Program-made: the position numbers and the translations under genes
Notes under the pieces: generated by a model
The model's input: only the letters and a program-made list of their open reading frames with translations
What the model was told of the DNA's origin: nothing
Databases searched by the model: none
Shown: positions 11,165 through 22,365 of the stretch, piece after piece
Numbering within the stretch: the first letter of the stretch is position 1
Layout of the letters: each line of letters starts with the position of its first letter
From: Owenia fusiformis
Taxonomy: Eukaryota > Annelida > Polychaeta > Sabellida > Oweniidae
Reading direction: 5' to 3'
NCBI GenBank assembly: GCA_903813345.2
Contig: CAIIXF020000003.1
Span: 18,366,931 to 18,430,930, forward strand
DNA: 64,000 bases

Positions 11165-13440
11165 TCTTCCAAAGCATTTTTCTCCTACTTCCAACTAGCT
11201 TTCAACTACCTACTATATGATCCTACTAAGAAACTTGTCTGGAATAGGGGGGAAAATATTTTTTATCTAGGTCAAGGTCAAAGGTCAAAATCTAGGTCAA
11301 ATCTAAGTTTTTTTTCAAGTTTCTCAAGTTTGTCCTTATACTTCATTATTTCTTGCGATGAATTAAACTGAAACTACATTTAAGTATTCTCTACAAATTG
11401 TTCACTATATGTCAGCATTAAATTTTTACCGTTTTTGAGATATTTGACGTCAAAAAACGGTCAAAAAAGGTCATTTTTCAACTTGCTTCAATCTGACCAA
11501 ATTTTTTTTTTAAAATCATCTACAAGTTCCCAGGAGTCCAAATCTGACCTCAGATTTGACCTTTGACCTTCGGTTGACCTTCAGTGACCTCCGAAAGGTC
11601 AAAAAAGTTGATTTTTCAAATCGATTTTCTGGATTCAAATTTAGGTATATCTATTCACAAAAGACCTTTTGAGGTCTAAAAAAGTAAAATTTGCAAGGTC
11701 AAAGGTCAAGGTCATCAAACGAAATCACAAACTGTGTTTTCTAAGTTTCTCAAAATTGGAGACTACAAATCAATTTTTTTTTACTGAAAGTCAGAATATA
11801 TATTCCTCTAAAGGCTTTACACATATTAGCAATTGACTATTTATTAAAATTTTGCTCCAGTTTTGAGATATTAGAACTCAAAAACTGAAAAATGGTCAAA
11901 TTTCGAAATTTTTGAGGGTCAAATTTCAACTTGCTCTAAATTGACCAAACTTTTTTTTAAAAAGCATCTACAAGATCTCAGGAACACAAATCTGACCTTA
12001 GTTTTGACCTATGACCTTTAGTTGACCTTCAGTGACCTTCGAAAGGTCAGAAAAGTTGATTTTTCAAATTGAGTCTTTGGATTCAAATTTAGGTCAGTCT
12101 AATTACAAAAAGCCTACTGAGGTCTCAAAAAGTAAAAATTTCAAGGTCAAAGGTCAAGGTCATCAAATTAGGTCACAAACTGTGCTATCTAAGTTTCTCA
12201 TACTTCAAGACTTCAAATCAATATTTTTAATTGAAAGTCAAGATATACTTTTCTCTAAGGGTTCTACACATATTAGTCATTGACTATTTATTAAAATTTT
12301 GTCCCACTTTTGAGATATAAGAGCTCAAAAACTGAAAAAGGTCATTTTTTCAAAGTTTATAAGGTCAAATTTTAACTTCCTTCAAATTCACCTAACTTTT
12401 TTTAAAAAATCATCTTCAACTTCTCAGGAGTTCATATTTAACCTCAGATTTGACATTTGACCTTTAGTTGACCTTCAGTGACCTTTGAAATGTCAGAAAA
12501 GTTGATTTTTCAAATTGAGTTTTTGGACTCAAATTTAGGGTTGGCCTAATCAAAAAAAAACTACTGAGCTCTAGAATAGTAAAATTTTCAAGGTCAAGGC
12601 ACTCAAGGGTCACGGTTATCAAATTAGGTCAAAGGTCAAGATCTAGGTCAAATCTAAATTTTTTTCAAGTTTCTCAACTTTGTCCTTATACTTTGTTATT
12701 TCTTGCGATGAATTAAACTGAAACTACATTTTGGTATTCTCTATAAATTCTTCACTATATGTCAGCATTAAATTTTTACCGTTTTTGAGATATTTGACGT
12801 AAAAAAAACGGTCAAAAAAGGTCATTTTTCAACTTGCTTCAATCTGACCAAATTTTTTTTATAACTCATCTACAAGTTCCCAGGAGTCCAAATCTGACCT
12901 CAGATTTGACCTTTGAACTTTAATTGACCTTCAATGACCTTCGAAAGGTAAGAAAAGTTGATTTTTTAAATTGAGTCTTTGGATTCAAATTTAGGTCAGC
13001 TTAATTACAAAAGTCCTACTGAGGTCTGAAAAAAGTAAAACTTTTCAAAGTCAAAGGTCAAGATTATGAAATTAGGTCACAAACTGTGCTATCTAAGTTT
13101 CGCAAAGTTCGACTACAAACCAATATTTTTAATCCTGAGTCGAAATAAACACATTCCTCTAAGGGTTGTACACATATTAGCAATTGACTATCTAATTGAA
13201 TTTTGTCCCAGTTTGAGATATAAGAGTTCAAAAGTTGAAAAAAGGTCAATTTCGAAATCTTTCAAGGTCAAATTTAAACTCGATTCAAATTGACAAAATC
13301 TTTTTTTGAAAATCATCTACAAGTTTTCAGGAGTTCACATCTGACCTCAGATTTGATATTTGTCCTTTAGTTGACCTTCAAATTGTCAAAAATGCCTAAG
13401 AGGGCCTCCGTGAGATTGCTTGCAATCTTCAAAAGTCTAG
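11165..13440 (+). mobile_element. Helitron-like satellite-cored element 7 (family B)
   Basis: The 5' end TCTTCCAAAGC is followed by the same tctcctacttccaac block as element 6. Core units lie near 11577, 12027, 12471 and 12918 (about 440-450 bp apart). It ends GGCCTCCGTGAGATTGCTTG, completes the hairpin, and reaches CTAG at 13437-13440. A mariner remnant abuts the end. No coding capacity is seen. Confidence 0.55.
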
Positions 13441-14222
13441 TTATCAATAAGTACTCAAAGGGGGTATGTTAAAACACATTAAACGTATATGTGACGAGGA
13501 TATTATTTTCCATCAAGACATTGCCTCGTACCATAGATCAAAGGAGACATTGGCATTTCTTTGCAAACAAGGTGTCAATTTGATTGATCTCGATGCTTGG
13601 CCACCCAACAGCCCCGATGCTAATGTGTTTGATTACCGTACATGGAGCCATCTCGCGGAAATGGTACAATCAAAACCATCCAATAAACAGCATTGATGAG
13701 CTGAAACAGAATTCTAAAGTACTGAAATGAATTGTAACAGAAATCTCTCAATAAGGCTATTGATAGATTGCGCTACCGCTTGAAGCTTATTGTTGATGCA
13801 GAGGGGAGGGGGTGGGGTATATTGAGTAATTGTTAAAAATTGTTTAAATAAATGAAGTGTAAAATGTTATTAAACAACACTGAAATTCATAAACAATAAA
13901 TAAAGTCACACAATGATGCAAATATCAATATCCAAGCATGTATTCACCTAAAAAAAGAATGATACTCTATAGATAAAAAATTAACATAATTCCGCAGATT
14001 TACTATTTTCTCCCTTAAATCTGGAGACCTTAAATAGCAACCCGGCCTCCCAAAGAAGTATAATAAAACTTTACTATTGATTTCATGACATAGTGTTATA
14101 TATCAAATTGTTTGAAATTGTATAACCTTTAAAATGATATGTAAGTCAATGTGCCATATTGAATGTAACTATTTTTATTCAGATTTGAAGTTGGGTATTG
14201 GTTTTTTTTGGCCCACCCTGTA
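13441..14222 (+). mobile_element. maT-type (DD37D) mariner remnant, 5' truncated
   Basis: Only the C-terminal part of a Tc1/mariner transposase survives, in the frame from 13466. The motif FHQD is followed by WPPNSPDAN and VFDY. From the D of HQD to the D of FDY there are 37 residues, the spacing of the maT branch rather than DD34D or DD34E. The frame then breaks near 13695; the C-terminal stretch RLRYRLKLIVDAEG is readable in another frame to about 13820, so at least one frameshift is present. The right end is gttttttttggcccaccctg then TA at 14221-14222, a typical mariner terminal repeat. The left end and N-terminal DNA-binding domain are missing. Confidence 0.75.
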
Positions 14223-14640
14223 GATACACATACTTGTCATTTATTCTGTAGGTTTTACTGGGGATGATTTAACGTCACATATTGACCCATTGACTTGGGC
14301 ATCTTGAAGAAAGGAATTCCTAACTATATTTAGCTGCCTGTGAAAGTAAATTTGGACTGTCGTGAAACTTGTAATCCACTTTCGGAAAACGTAAAACGGT
14401 TAACTCCGTCTACAATAGCCTGTCAATTAGAAATGGTATCCTCTTGTGGGAATGTTTCACTGGTATGAAATTCCAACGTTCTCCACGCCTCTGATCACCA
14501 TTTGATGGATTTTGATTGGATGATATCAATATTAATATTTAATGACATTTAATAAAGATCGCATCGTATGCTATGTGTAGTGAGAAAAGGAACCAAAAAG
14601 CCATCGGTTTGGACCAAGGACCTACAGCTCTGCCACTGCA
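14223..14640. other. Intergenic, upstream of the fibrinogen-like gene
   Basis: Unique-looking sequence with no repeat or open frame recognised. The promoter of the PAN/fibrinogen gene is expected here; no convincing TATA box was seen. Confidence 0.4.
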
Positions 14641-15906
14641 ATGAACGCCACGCTCCTCTTCAATCTGCTGGCGTTCTCGTTATCTATATATTTCGGTATT
14701 TCAGTTAATGCTAAACGAGAAATTTACACAAAAGTCACAGACTCGAAAAAAGCAGGAAATATTACAAAGACTGTTAGCGTCAGCACTGTGGATGATTGCG
14801 CCATAGTATGTTTATCAAACGAGAAGATTTGTAGTTCGTTCAATGTAAAAACGATCGAAGGAAGCGATGTGAAGGAGTGCGAATTAAACGGAGCAAATTC
14901 CGGACCGCTTGTCACAAGCGCTCTCACTGATCATTTCTACCTTAAACGAGGTGAGATTTTTTCATTTTAATTTAACCAATGACTTTCTTAAAATACTACT
15001 TCATTCTACATCTTCTCTTTCATTTGATTTTCGATTTTTCTTGATTTACAGTAAATGATTCGAGCGTCTCATGCATGAAATGTTACAATTATATGTTGCA
15101 TTGGATGATCAAAAAATCTAAATCTCTTGTTGGGAAATTCAAATATTTCAAAAGTAATTTATTTTCCAAAAGTGTCTCAAACGTGAATAAACCTGATATT
15201 TGGAGATTAACAATAATTTTAAACTTTGCACGTTGCCTTATGTTTTCCAGTAGGTCTAACTTTGCCAAAGGACTGTAGTGATAACGTAGGCTTTACTGGT
15301 GTTAAAACAATCCAACCAAAGGGAAAAAACTTGTTCAAAGTGTACTGCAGTGGGGGATGCGTTTACATGGCCAGCCGCTTCGACGGGAGTGTTGATTTCT
15401 ACAAAGGCTGGGCAGAGTACCAAAGAGGGTTCGGAAGCCCTTTCGGAGAACATTTCATCGGCCTGGAAAATCTCCATGGTTTACTAAATCAAGGGAACTA
15501 TAAACTAAGAATTGATCTTACCACGTGGCCCCCACATAATGAAACCCGCCATGCTGAATACTCCACATTTAACGTGAGTGATGCACAAGATAACTACAAA
15601 CTGACAATTGGAAGTTATAGCGGGGATGCAGGGGACTCACTTGCCTGGCACAATGGTATGCAATTTACCACGAAGGATCGTGATCACGATGAACACCCCC
15701 GTGACAATTGTGCTGTTGACTTCACTGGGGCAATGTGGTATAACATGTGCCACAGCGCAAATCCTTTTGGTTTTTATAATTCTAATGCTAAGTGCCCTTC
15801 TTTTGCTAAGTGTATGTCATGGCACAATTGGCCAAACAAAATCGGCTCACTTTCCATTGAATATTATTCTTTCAAAAAGATTGACATGAAAGTTTGTCCA
15901 AAATAA
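14641..15906 (+). CDS. Secreted PAN/fibrinogen-like domain protein (FReD lectin), two exons
   Basis: Exon 1 is 14641-14950 and exon 2 is 15251-15906. The donor CGAG/GTGAGA and acceptor TTTTCCAG/TA both give phase 1, and the join encodes 321 residues. Residues 1-24 form a signal peptide (hydrophobic LLFNLLAFSLSIYFGI). Residues about 25-103 look like a PAN/apple module (cysteines in DDCAIVCL, KICSSF and KECEL). Residues about 108-319 are a fibrinogen-related domain: DGSVDFYKGWAEYQRGFG, GLENLHGL, a DRDHDEHPRDNCA region matching the calcium-site loop, WYNMCHSAN, and a C-terminal KKIDMKVCPK. FReD proteins bind acetylated sugars and often act in innate recognition; that role is inferred here. The product is probably extracellular. 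An in-phase open stretch begins at 15051 after TTTACAG inside the intron but has no matching donor, so it was not used. ATG 14641 was chosen because the signal peptide follows it at once. Confidence 0.88.
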
Positions 15907-16663
15907 GAGTATCATCTGTTCTAATATGATTCACAATAGAGAGATTAAGTTTCACGCATTTTGGAGAACTTGGACGTAAATGTGTAATATGGTAATTGTT
16001 GTCCACCTCTCAATTGGCTTAAACAGGGACCCTAATACAACTTTTACCCCACATTTTCATACTAAGATGGGCATATAAACGCCAGTGAGTGAAAATACCA
16101 CGTACACGTTCTTCAAAATAGTACAATCTTAAACTCCCTATTGTCACACACTATACAAGGGGACTTAAAATGGGCATAAGGTAAAGGAGAACATGTTGGA
16201 GTGATTAATGACTTATCTGGATTTGTTTTAAATTACCTCCAAATGCACTGCAAAAAGCGGTCACATTAGAAATATAAAATGACTTTAATTCTATGATTTT
16301 TAAATTCAAAGAGATTGTGATGAAAGTTCTATAATGAAATGACTATCTGATAGATTGTAATGGTACCAGGTTGAAAAAATATATACATTACATATGAAAA
16401 AACTTTGTGATTTTTTCCTAACATGGTCCATTATGCATGGTATTTACGTTAAACCTTTCATTGAATTTTCTACTTCTTGGGCGTCAGCTGAAACTTTGAA
16501 TTATAATTCTGCATGTAAAATTATTTATCTTTGGTATTAGGCCATCAGCTTCACCCCAACATTTGGGTTATCGGTATCAAATCAGGGGAATAATCGCCAT
16601 AGTGATTTTTGGGAAGTTTAAGACCTCTAGAGTAAAAAAATATGTGATAGCATTGCAACAGTT
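15907..16663. other. Downstream intergenic region
   Basis: AT-rich, with no open frame, repeat or clear AATAAA recognised. It should hold the 3' UTR of the fibrinogen-like gene. Confidence 0.35.
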
Positions 16664-18547
16664 GTAGCTAAATGGGTGTTATCACCCATTTTTCAAAATG
16701 GCTGCCGGTGCACGTGTTACAATATAAGAGTGGGTATATCTAAGTATACAGAGATGCAGAAACTGATTTTAAGGCCTAAGTTTGGGTTTTAGGGGTCAAT
16801 GATTTCATTTATGCCAAAATCTAAGTCATCAAGCAATTACTTCTTATAGAAATCCAAGATGGCCACCAAAATGGGTCCAAAAACGAATACAGGTATATAA
16901 CCATTGATTTAAGCTCGAAGAACAGTTAAAAACAGTGATTTTGGAGATCATGTCACAGTTCTAGAGTCAAGGATCTCATTTATGTCTAAATGGGAGTCAT
17001 CAAATAATTACCTTTTCATAGAGATACAAGATGGCCACCAAAATGGATGCCAAAAGGAATACCGGTATGTAACCATTGCTTTAAGCTCAAGGAGAGTTAA
17101 GAACAGTGATTTTGGAGATAATGTCACAGTTCTAGAGTTAAAGATTTCATTTATGTCTAAATTGGAGTCATCAAATAATTACCTTTTCATAGAAATACAA
17201 GATGGCCGCCAGAATGGGTGCCAAAACGGCCATCTTGGATACCCATATAAATAAAATGTTTGTTGATTTTATTAAAGACAAAATTAATCAAAAATTAATG
17301 TTCTAACTCTTCTATATGTTTAGATAATTAATCGTATTTTCACTATGGCAGCAATGTTGGAAGCCATCTTGGATCTAAATAAAGGAATTAATTATAGTTG
17401 TAGACATAACTGAAATTCTTGACACTAAAAATCTTGACATGGTCTCAAATTACTGTTATAAACTGTTCTTTGAGCTTAAATCAACATTTACTTGTTATTG
17501 GCACCTATTTTGGTGACCATCTTGGATTTCTATGAAAAGCAATTGTTTGATGACTCAGATTTAGACATAAATGAAACCCTTGACCCCTAAAACCTAGTCA
17601 TTGTCTCCAAAATCACTGTTCTTAACTGTTCTTTGAGCTAAAATCAATAGTTAAATATTCTTTTTGGCACCCATTTTGATGGCCATCTTGGATTTTTGCA
17701 TAAAGTAATTGTTTGATGACTTAGATTTAGACACAAGTCTAATCCTTGACCATTCAAACCTAGACATTGTCTCAAAAATCACTGTTCTAAACTGTTCTTT
17801 GAGCTTAAATCAATCAGTTAAATATTCATTTTGGCACCCATTTTGGTGGCCATCTTGGATTTCTGTATAAAGTGATTGTTTGATGACTCAGATTTAGACA
17901 TAAATGAAATTATTGACCCCTAAAACGCATTCATGTGCTCCAAAATCACTGTTCTTAACTGTTCTCTGAGCTTAAATCAATAGTTGAATATTCATTTTGG
18001 CACCCATTTTGGTGGCCATCTTGGAATTTTTATTTAAAGTAATAGTTTGATGACTTAGATTTAGACATAAGTCAAATCCTTGACCCTTAAAACCCAGATA
18101 TGGTCTCCAAAATCACTGTTCTTAACTGTTCTTTGAGCTTAAATCAATAGTTACATATTTTTGATTTGGCATCCATTTTGGTGGCCATCTTGGATTTCTA
18201 TGAAAAGTAATTATCTGATGACTCAGATTTAGACATAAATCGAATCCTTGACCCCTAAATGTAGACATGGGGTCCAAAATCACTGTTCTTAAATGTATCT
18301 TGAGCATTAACAGTAGTTACATATTCGTTTCTGCACCCATTTTGGTGGCCATCTTGGATTTCTATAAGAAACAATTGTTTGATGACTTGATTTAAACATA
18401 AATGAAATCCTTGACCCCTAAAACCTAGACACAGGTCCTAAAATCACAGTTTTTGCATCTCAATGTGCTTTGATAAACCCACTCTTATATTGTGACATGT
18501 GCACCGGCGGCCATTTTGAAAAATGGGTGATAACACCCATTTAGCTA
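16664..18547. mobile_element. Foldback transposon with repeat-built arms
   Basis: The ends are inverted: TAGCTAAATGGGTGTTATCA at 16664 and its near-perfect complement ending at 18547, with similarity running inward for over 100 bp. Inside, diverged units of about 165-170 bp (key phrases: ttaggggtcaatgatttc, gatggccaccaaaatggg, aacagtgattttggagatc) appear about three times in one orientation on the left, then about seven times in the opposite orientation on the right, with a spacer around 17240-17400. Arms made of tandem units define Foldback-type elements. No transposase frame is present. The ends are flanked by TA. Confidence 0.75.
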
Positions 18548-18783
18548 TTTAGGTTTGTCCATGGGCATTCAATAGATTTAAGCCCATGCTTGTCCCATGA
18601 CTATAGCATACTATTTAAATCTTACCAGTACTAATATTCCGAGAAGAGGCCTAACAAGGTGGTGATAAAAGGGAGGTTGAGTTACTCGTTTTTGATAGAA
18701 CTTGTACGTGGCCGTGAAGTGTAGAATTGTGGTTATCTAGAGAGTGGTTATCTAGGGATTTGTTCTCCCCTTGGTAGTGTAAT

Positions 18784-19025
18784 GTAAGTTAAAACGATGA
18801 AGTATCGCTGCTGCATACAGCGGCACTAAACTACAGGCTTTTGTTGTTATTCGATGCTACAGTCTCGTCTCGTTTCACCCCATTAAAGCACGTACAAACT
18901 CTGATGGGTGTTGAAGCAGGGTGATCAAATTCCTCTCACTGATACACCCAGTTCTCTCTACAACTCAGCCATCTGGATGACCGCTCTGCCACTTGGCTTG
19001 TCTCTAGGAGGGCCTTTATTACTAA
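18784..19025 (+). repeat. Direct repeat, left copy
   Basis: About 240 bp matching 19827-20101 (shared: gctgcatacagcggcact, caggcttttgttgttatt, gcacgtacaaactctgatgg). The copies have diverged by indels and substitutions. They bracket the element at 19031-19822, so this may be a duplication with the element at its junction or one larger composite. Confidence 0.7.
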
Positions 19026-19030
19026 CCCTA

Positions 19031-19822
19031 CTATCACACCAAACTAGTTCTCACTACGTTCTCCAAAACGGGCTTCAACTGTGTACGAACGGACGTACTT
19101 AGAACCGTTTGGGGTCTATTTACAAACTTCATCGAACGTACTTGAACGGGTAGGTCCTCTAGGACTTAGAACATGCTCAAAATGCTCTCGTGGTCCTCAC
19201 GTTCTACAATTAGAACGAGTGACAACGTACCAACGACGAGCTGGACGTACTACGAACGGAACCGTCGTACTTCAATCCTACTAGGGACGTTTTAACAACG
19301 AGTTGAATTGTCTGAGGACGTATTGAGAACGAGGTAGAACTAATTGCAAACGGGTTTAAACTGATTAAGAACGTATTTAAGACTGCTTATGAACGAGTTA
19401 ACAAAAATATAGCTATCACACCAAACAAGTTGCCACTGCGTTCTTCAAAACTGGTTTTAAACTGTGTGCGAACGGAATGAACGTAGCTGCAACTTTCTAA
19501 GGTCTATTTACGAACTTCATGAACGTTCTCAGACGGGAAGGTGATTTTAGAATTTTGAATCGATTCAAAATTCGATGGCGACCATACCGTTCTGTAATCA
19601 GGTCATGATGACCTTCTAGACTAAGGGACGCGTTATACGACGTTGCACACCGACCTGGTGCGACCTGAACGAACTGCGAATGAGATGGACGTATTGAAGA
19701 CTGTTTATGAACGAAGTAGCTAATTATTTAGACATATTTCCCGACCACAGCCAGATTGAGCCCGTTTTACGACTTTTTCGTAGGACTGGCAAGAACGGGT
19801 AAGAACTAGTTTGGTGTGATAG
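19031..19822. mobile_element. MITE with TIR CTATCACACCAAACTAGTTC
   Basis: A 21-bp perfect terminal inverted repeat (CTATCACACCAAACTAGTTC plus T; complement at 19802-19822). The interior is rich in ACGT-containing phrases (acgaacggacgtac, gaacgagt). A second internal copy of the end sequence, tatcacaccaaacaag, occurs near 19409, suggesting nested or duplicated ends. No transposase is present. The same terminal phrase also occurs near 32331. Confidence 0.7.
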
Positions 19823-19826
19823 GGGG

Positions 19827-20101
19827 GTAAGTAAAAACGATGTTCAAGTATCTTTGCTGCATACAGCGGCACTTAAACTACAGGCTTTTGTTGTTATTAG
19901 CTGCTACAGTCTCATCAGCACACTTCCCATCTTCATTGCTTGTTTGACCCCTTAAAGCACGTACAAACTCTGATGGGTGGGGAAGCAGGGTGATCAAATT
20001 CCTCCCACTGATACAGCCAGCTCTCTCTACAACGCAGCCATAGTCATCTTGATGACCGCTCTGCCACTTTGCTTGTCTCTAAGAGGGCCTTTATTACTTA
20101 C
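19827..20101 (+). repeat. Direct repeat, right copy
   Basis: Partner of 18784-19025. It is about 35 bp longer because of insertions such as tcatcagcacacttcc and catagtcatctt. Confidence 0.7.
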
Positions 20102-20199
20102 CCATTGAGTATAGAGGTATGAGGAAAATAGTATTAATTAGGTCACTGGAAGAACCAATTGAGAAGAGGACAGTTATAGCCGGTGTCATAATATTACGC

Positions 20200-20354
20200 G
20201 TTCACTTACAAGTTCTATTAATTTGAGCTAAAATAATGAACTTAATTAAAATGTCTTCAATAGCTCAATTTAGAATTACGTTCACTTACAAGTTCTATTA
20301 ATTTGAGCTAAAGTAATGAACTTAATTGAAATGTCTTCAATAGCTCAATTTAGA
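20200..20354 (+). repeat. Two tandem copies of a 78-bp unit
   Basis: The unit begins acgttcacttacaagttc and ends tagctcaatttagaat; the two copies differ at a few positions. The second leads directly into a relative of the MITE interior at 20351. Confidence 0.75.
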
Positions 20355-20663
20355 ATTTTGAATCATTTCAAAATTCGATGGCGACCATACCGTTCTAAAT
20401 AGTGTGACAACGGACTTCAAACGAGATGACGTACATGTCGTACTTCGACCATAACTAGGGACGCGTTAACGACGTAATGCAATCGGATATCAATTGCAGT
20501 GCGTGTGCACACCGACATGGTGCGACCTAAACGAACTGCGATTGAGATGGATGTTTTGGAAACGGTTCAACGTAGCTAATTATTTTAAACATATTTCCCG
20601 ACCACAATAAGATTCAGATATTTTTACAACTTTTGTATGACTGGAAAGAACGGTTGAGACCTA
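20351..20663 (+). mobile_element. Partial, diverged second copy of the 19031-19822 element
   Basis: It matches 19545-19810 of the MITE interior in order: tttcaaaattcgatggcgac, gggacgcgtta, caccgacatggtgcgacct, acatatttcccgaccaca, and ends near gactggaaagaacgg. The left terminal repeat is absent. Confidence 0.65.
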
Positions 20664-20937
20664 TACACTCGCATTTAATTTTTTTTTAAATTAATTAATT
20701 TTTTATTTCAAAGAAAAAACTTGTTAAAGCAGTTCCAAAAAACAATTACAATACAGCATTTAATTATTACACTTCCATATATTAATTAGATGCATTATGT
20801 TATTGATACATCAACATGGAATACCTCGCCCTGGTGGAATCTTTGTACTTACACAAAGGAAGCAGAGAGCATGTTAACACGCTCTATACATGAGTAACTT
20901 TTTTAGGACTCCCAGAGGAGTCTCCATAATTTACCAA
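20664..20937. other. AT-rich spacer
   Basis: Contains poly-T and TTAATTAATTAA, possibly an old retroelement tail. No gene seen. Confidence 0.3.
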
Positions 20938-20941
20938 TAAT

Positions 20942-21022
20942 AACGGTAACTGGTACCCAACTCGTACCCAAGACAACTCGTACCCAAGTCAAGTCGTACC
21001 CAAGACAACTCGTACCCAAGTA
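20942..21022 (-). repeat. Minisatellite, 16-bp unit TCGTACCCAAGACAAC
   Basis: About five imperfect tandem copies (variants with AAGTCAAG). The same minisatellite occurs in the opposite orientation at 22876-22960, so the two arrays face each other around the mariner at 21330-22365. Confidence 0.8.
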
Positions 21023-21329
21023 TATGTTTTGTTTTGAATCAAGTGTTGGGCTGGGAATGGGTATAGATATACATACCTGTATTCTAATGGTTACATACAG
21101 TTCAGAATAGTTTGAAGTATGTAGAAGAGTTTTTGGAAGAAATAGATTGAAATTTGTCACCAAATATATTGGTCACAGATTCAGATGTTCGAGGGAAGAG
21201 ATTTATGTCTATTCCACATATTCATAATCATTGTTCACAATATTATTGGTATTTTTGTATGTTAATGAGTGTTTGGAACAAGTATCAGATCTAATTCATT
21301 TTGCAATATGGTATTATCAAAAATATAAT
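21023..21329. other. Spacer without recognised features
   Basis: AT-rich sequence between a minisatellite and a mariner element; nothing supportable was seen. Confidence 0.3.
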
Positions 21330-22365
21330 CAATAAGTAATGACACCAAGGCTCTCATTTTAAGAGATTACCACCAATCATCATAAAATTTGGTCAGATAA
21401 GCACAAATACACTGTTTTATAAGTGTGATGAATTTTATTAATAAATACAAAATATAAAGTACAATTATCCCTTTATAAAAAATAGTGGGCATGCCACTTG
21501 ACTTGGGATTTTGAAAGATCTGAAGCGCATGTAAAATTGTAACACAAAATATTGACGAATATTGATATTCTTTAAGATTGACAATATAATGATTTATACT
21601 CCTTAGTATAAATATATCATAACAAGCATGCGCATATGAATTTAAAGTCACTCAAAATAGTCTCCATTAGCACCGATACATCGTTGCTGTCTCAACACCC
21701 ATTCATCAAAGACATTTTGAAATCCACTTTGTTCAGCCTTTCTGAGAATTCTCTTTGTTTCAGTCAAGAGTCCCTGTTCTGATGCAAAGTGTACCACCGG
21801 AAAATTGATCTATTACTCATAGAGTCATTACCATAAGCCTCCTGGATATACTGCACTATATCTTTTGCTTGTTTCCCAAGCAATACAAATGTTTTTATTG
21901 AACTCCTTTGCTGTAGTGCCAAACTCATGGTTTTGCAGTTTTCAGGACTTTTCCCTTTTTTGAGGGAATCTATGATCATTATGACTCATTGGATTCCCTA
22001 CTTTTGAGAAATTAACTGTGATGTCATACCATTTAGTTACCATAGCAACATACACACAAAACATAAACACAAAACATTAGCTAATATAAAACATAAACAC
22101 AAAAATTATGCTTCGAAATCCACTATACTCAAGAAAGATAGGGGTATAAAACATGTGCTGATGGGCCATCATTCTTATCGATTTGGATTCAAGTCAAGTG
22201 CTGTATCCTCATGTTGCTATGGCAACCAAATTACTGGTTATTATTAGTTATATCTGGTGATTTTCCGCATATAAATAGGCAAATGTATTTTCAACATATG
22301 GTGAAAATTTGAGATAAAACAAGCAAAATTTGACAAAATGAGAGCCTTAGTGTCATTACTTATTG
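21330..22365 (-). mobile_element. Internally deleted mariner (MLE)
   Basis: Terminal inverted repeats of about 31 bp: CAATAAGTAATGACACCAAG at 21330 and its complement ending at 22365. On the minus strand the transposase N-terminal helix-turn-helix region is readable at about 21979-21770 (QQRSSIKTFVLLGK, QEAYGNDSMSNRSIFRWY). The C-terminal end VFDEWVLRQQRCIGANGDYF then a stop is readable at about 21705-21648. The catalytic middle is missing and the two parts are nearly adjacent in different frames, so this is a non-autonomous derivative. Confidence 0.85.

Noticed and set aside
1-13440. CRISPR-like array
   Set aside because: Regular repeats, but the units are hundreds of bases long with no unique spacers, and the host is an animal.
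15051-15240. Possible cassette exon in the fibrinogen-like gene (VNDSSVSCMKCYNYM)
   Set aside because: Acceptor and phase are acceptable, but no donor in the required phase was found.
18784-20101. LTR retroelement formed by the two direct repeats
   Set aside because: No TG...CA ends, no primer site, and the interior is a TIR-ended MITE.
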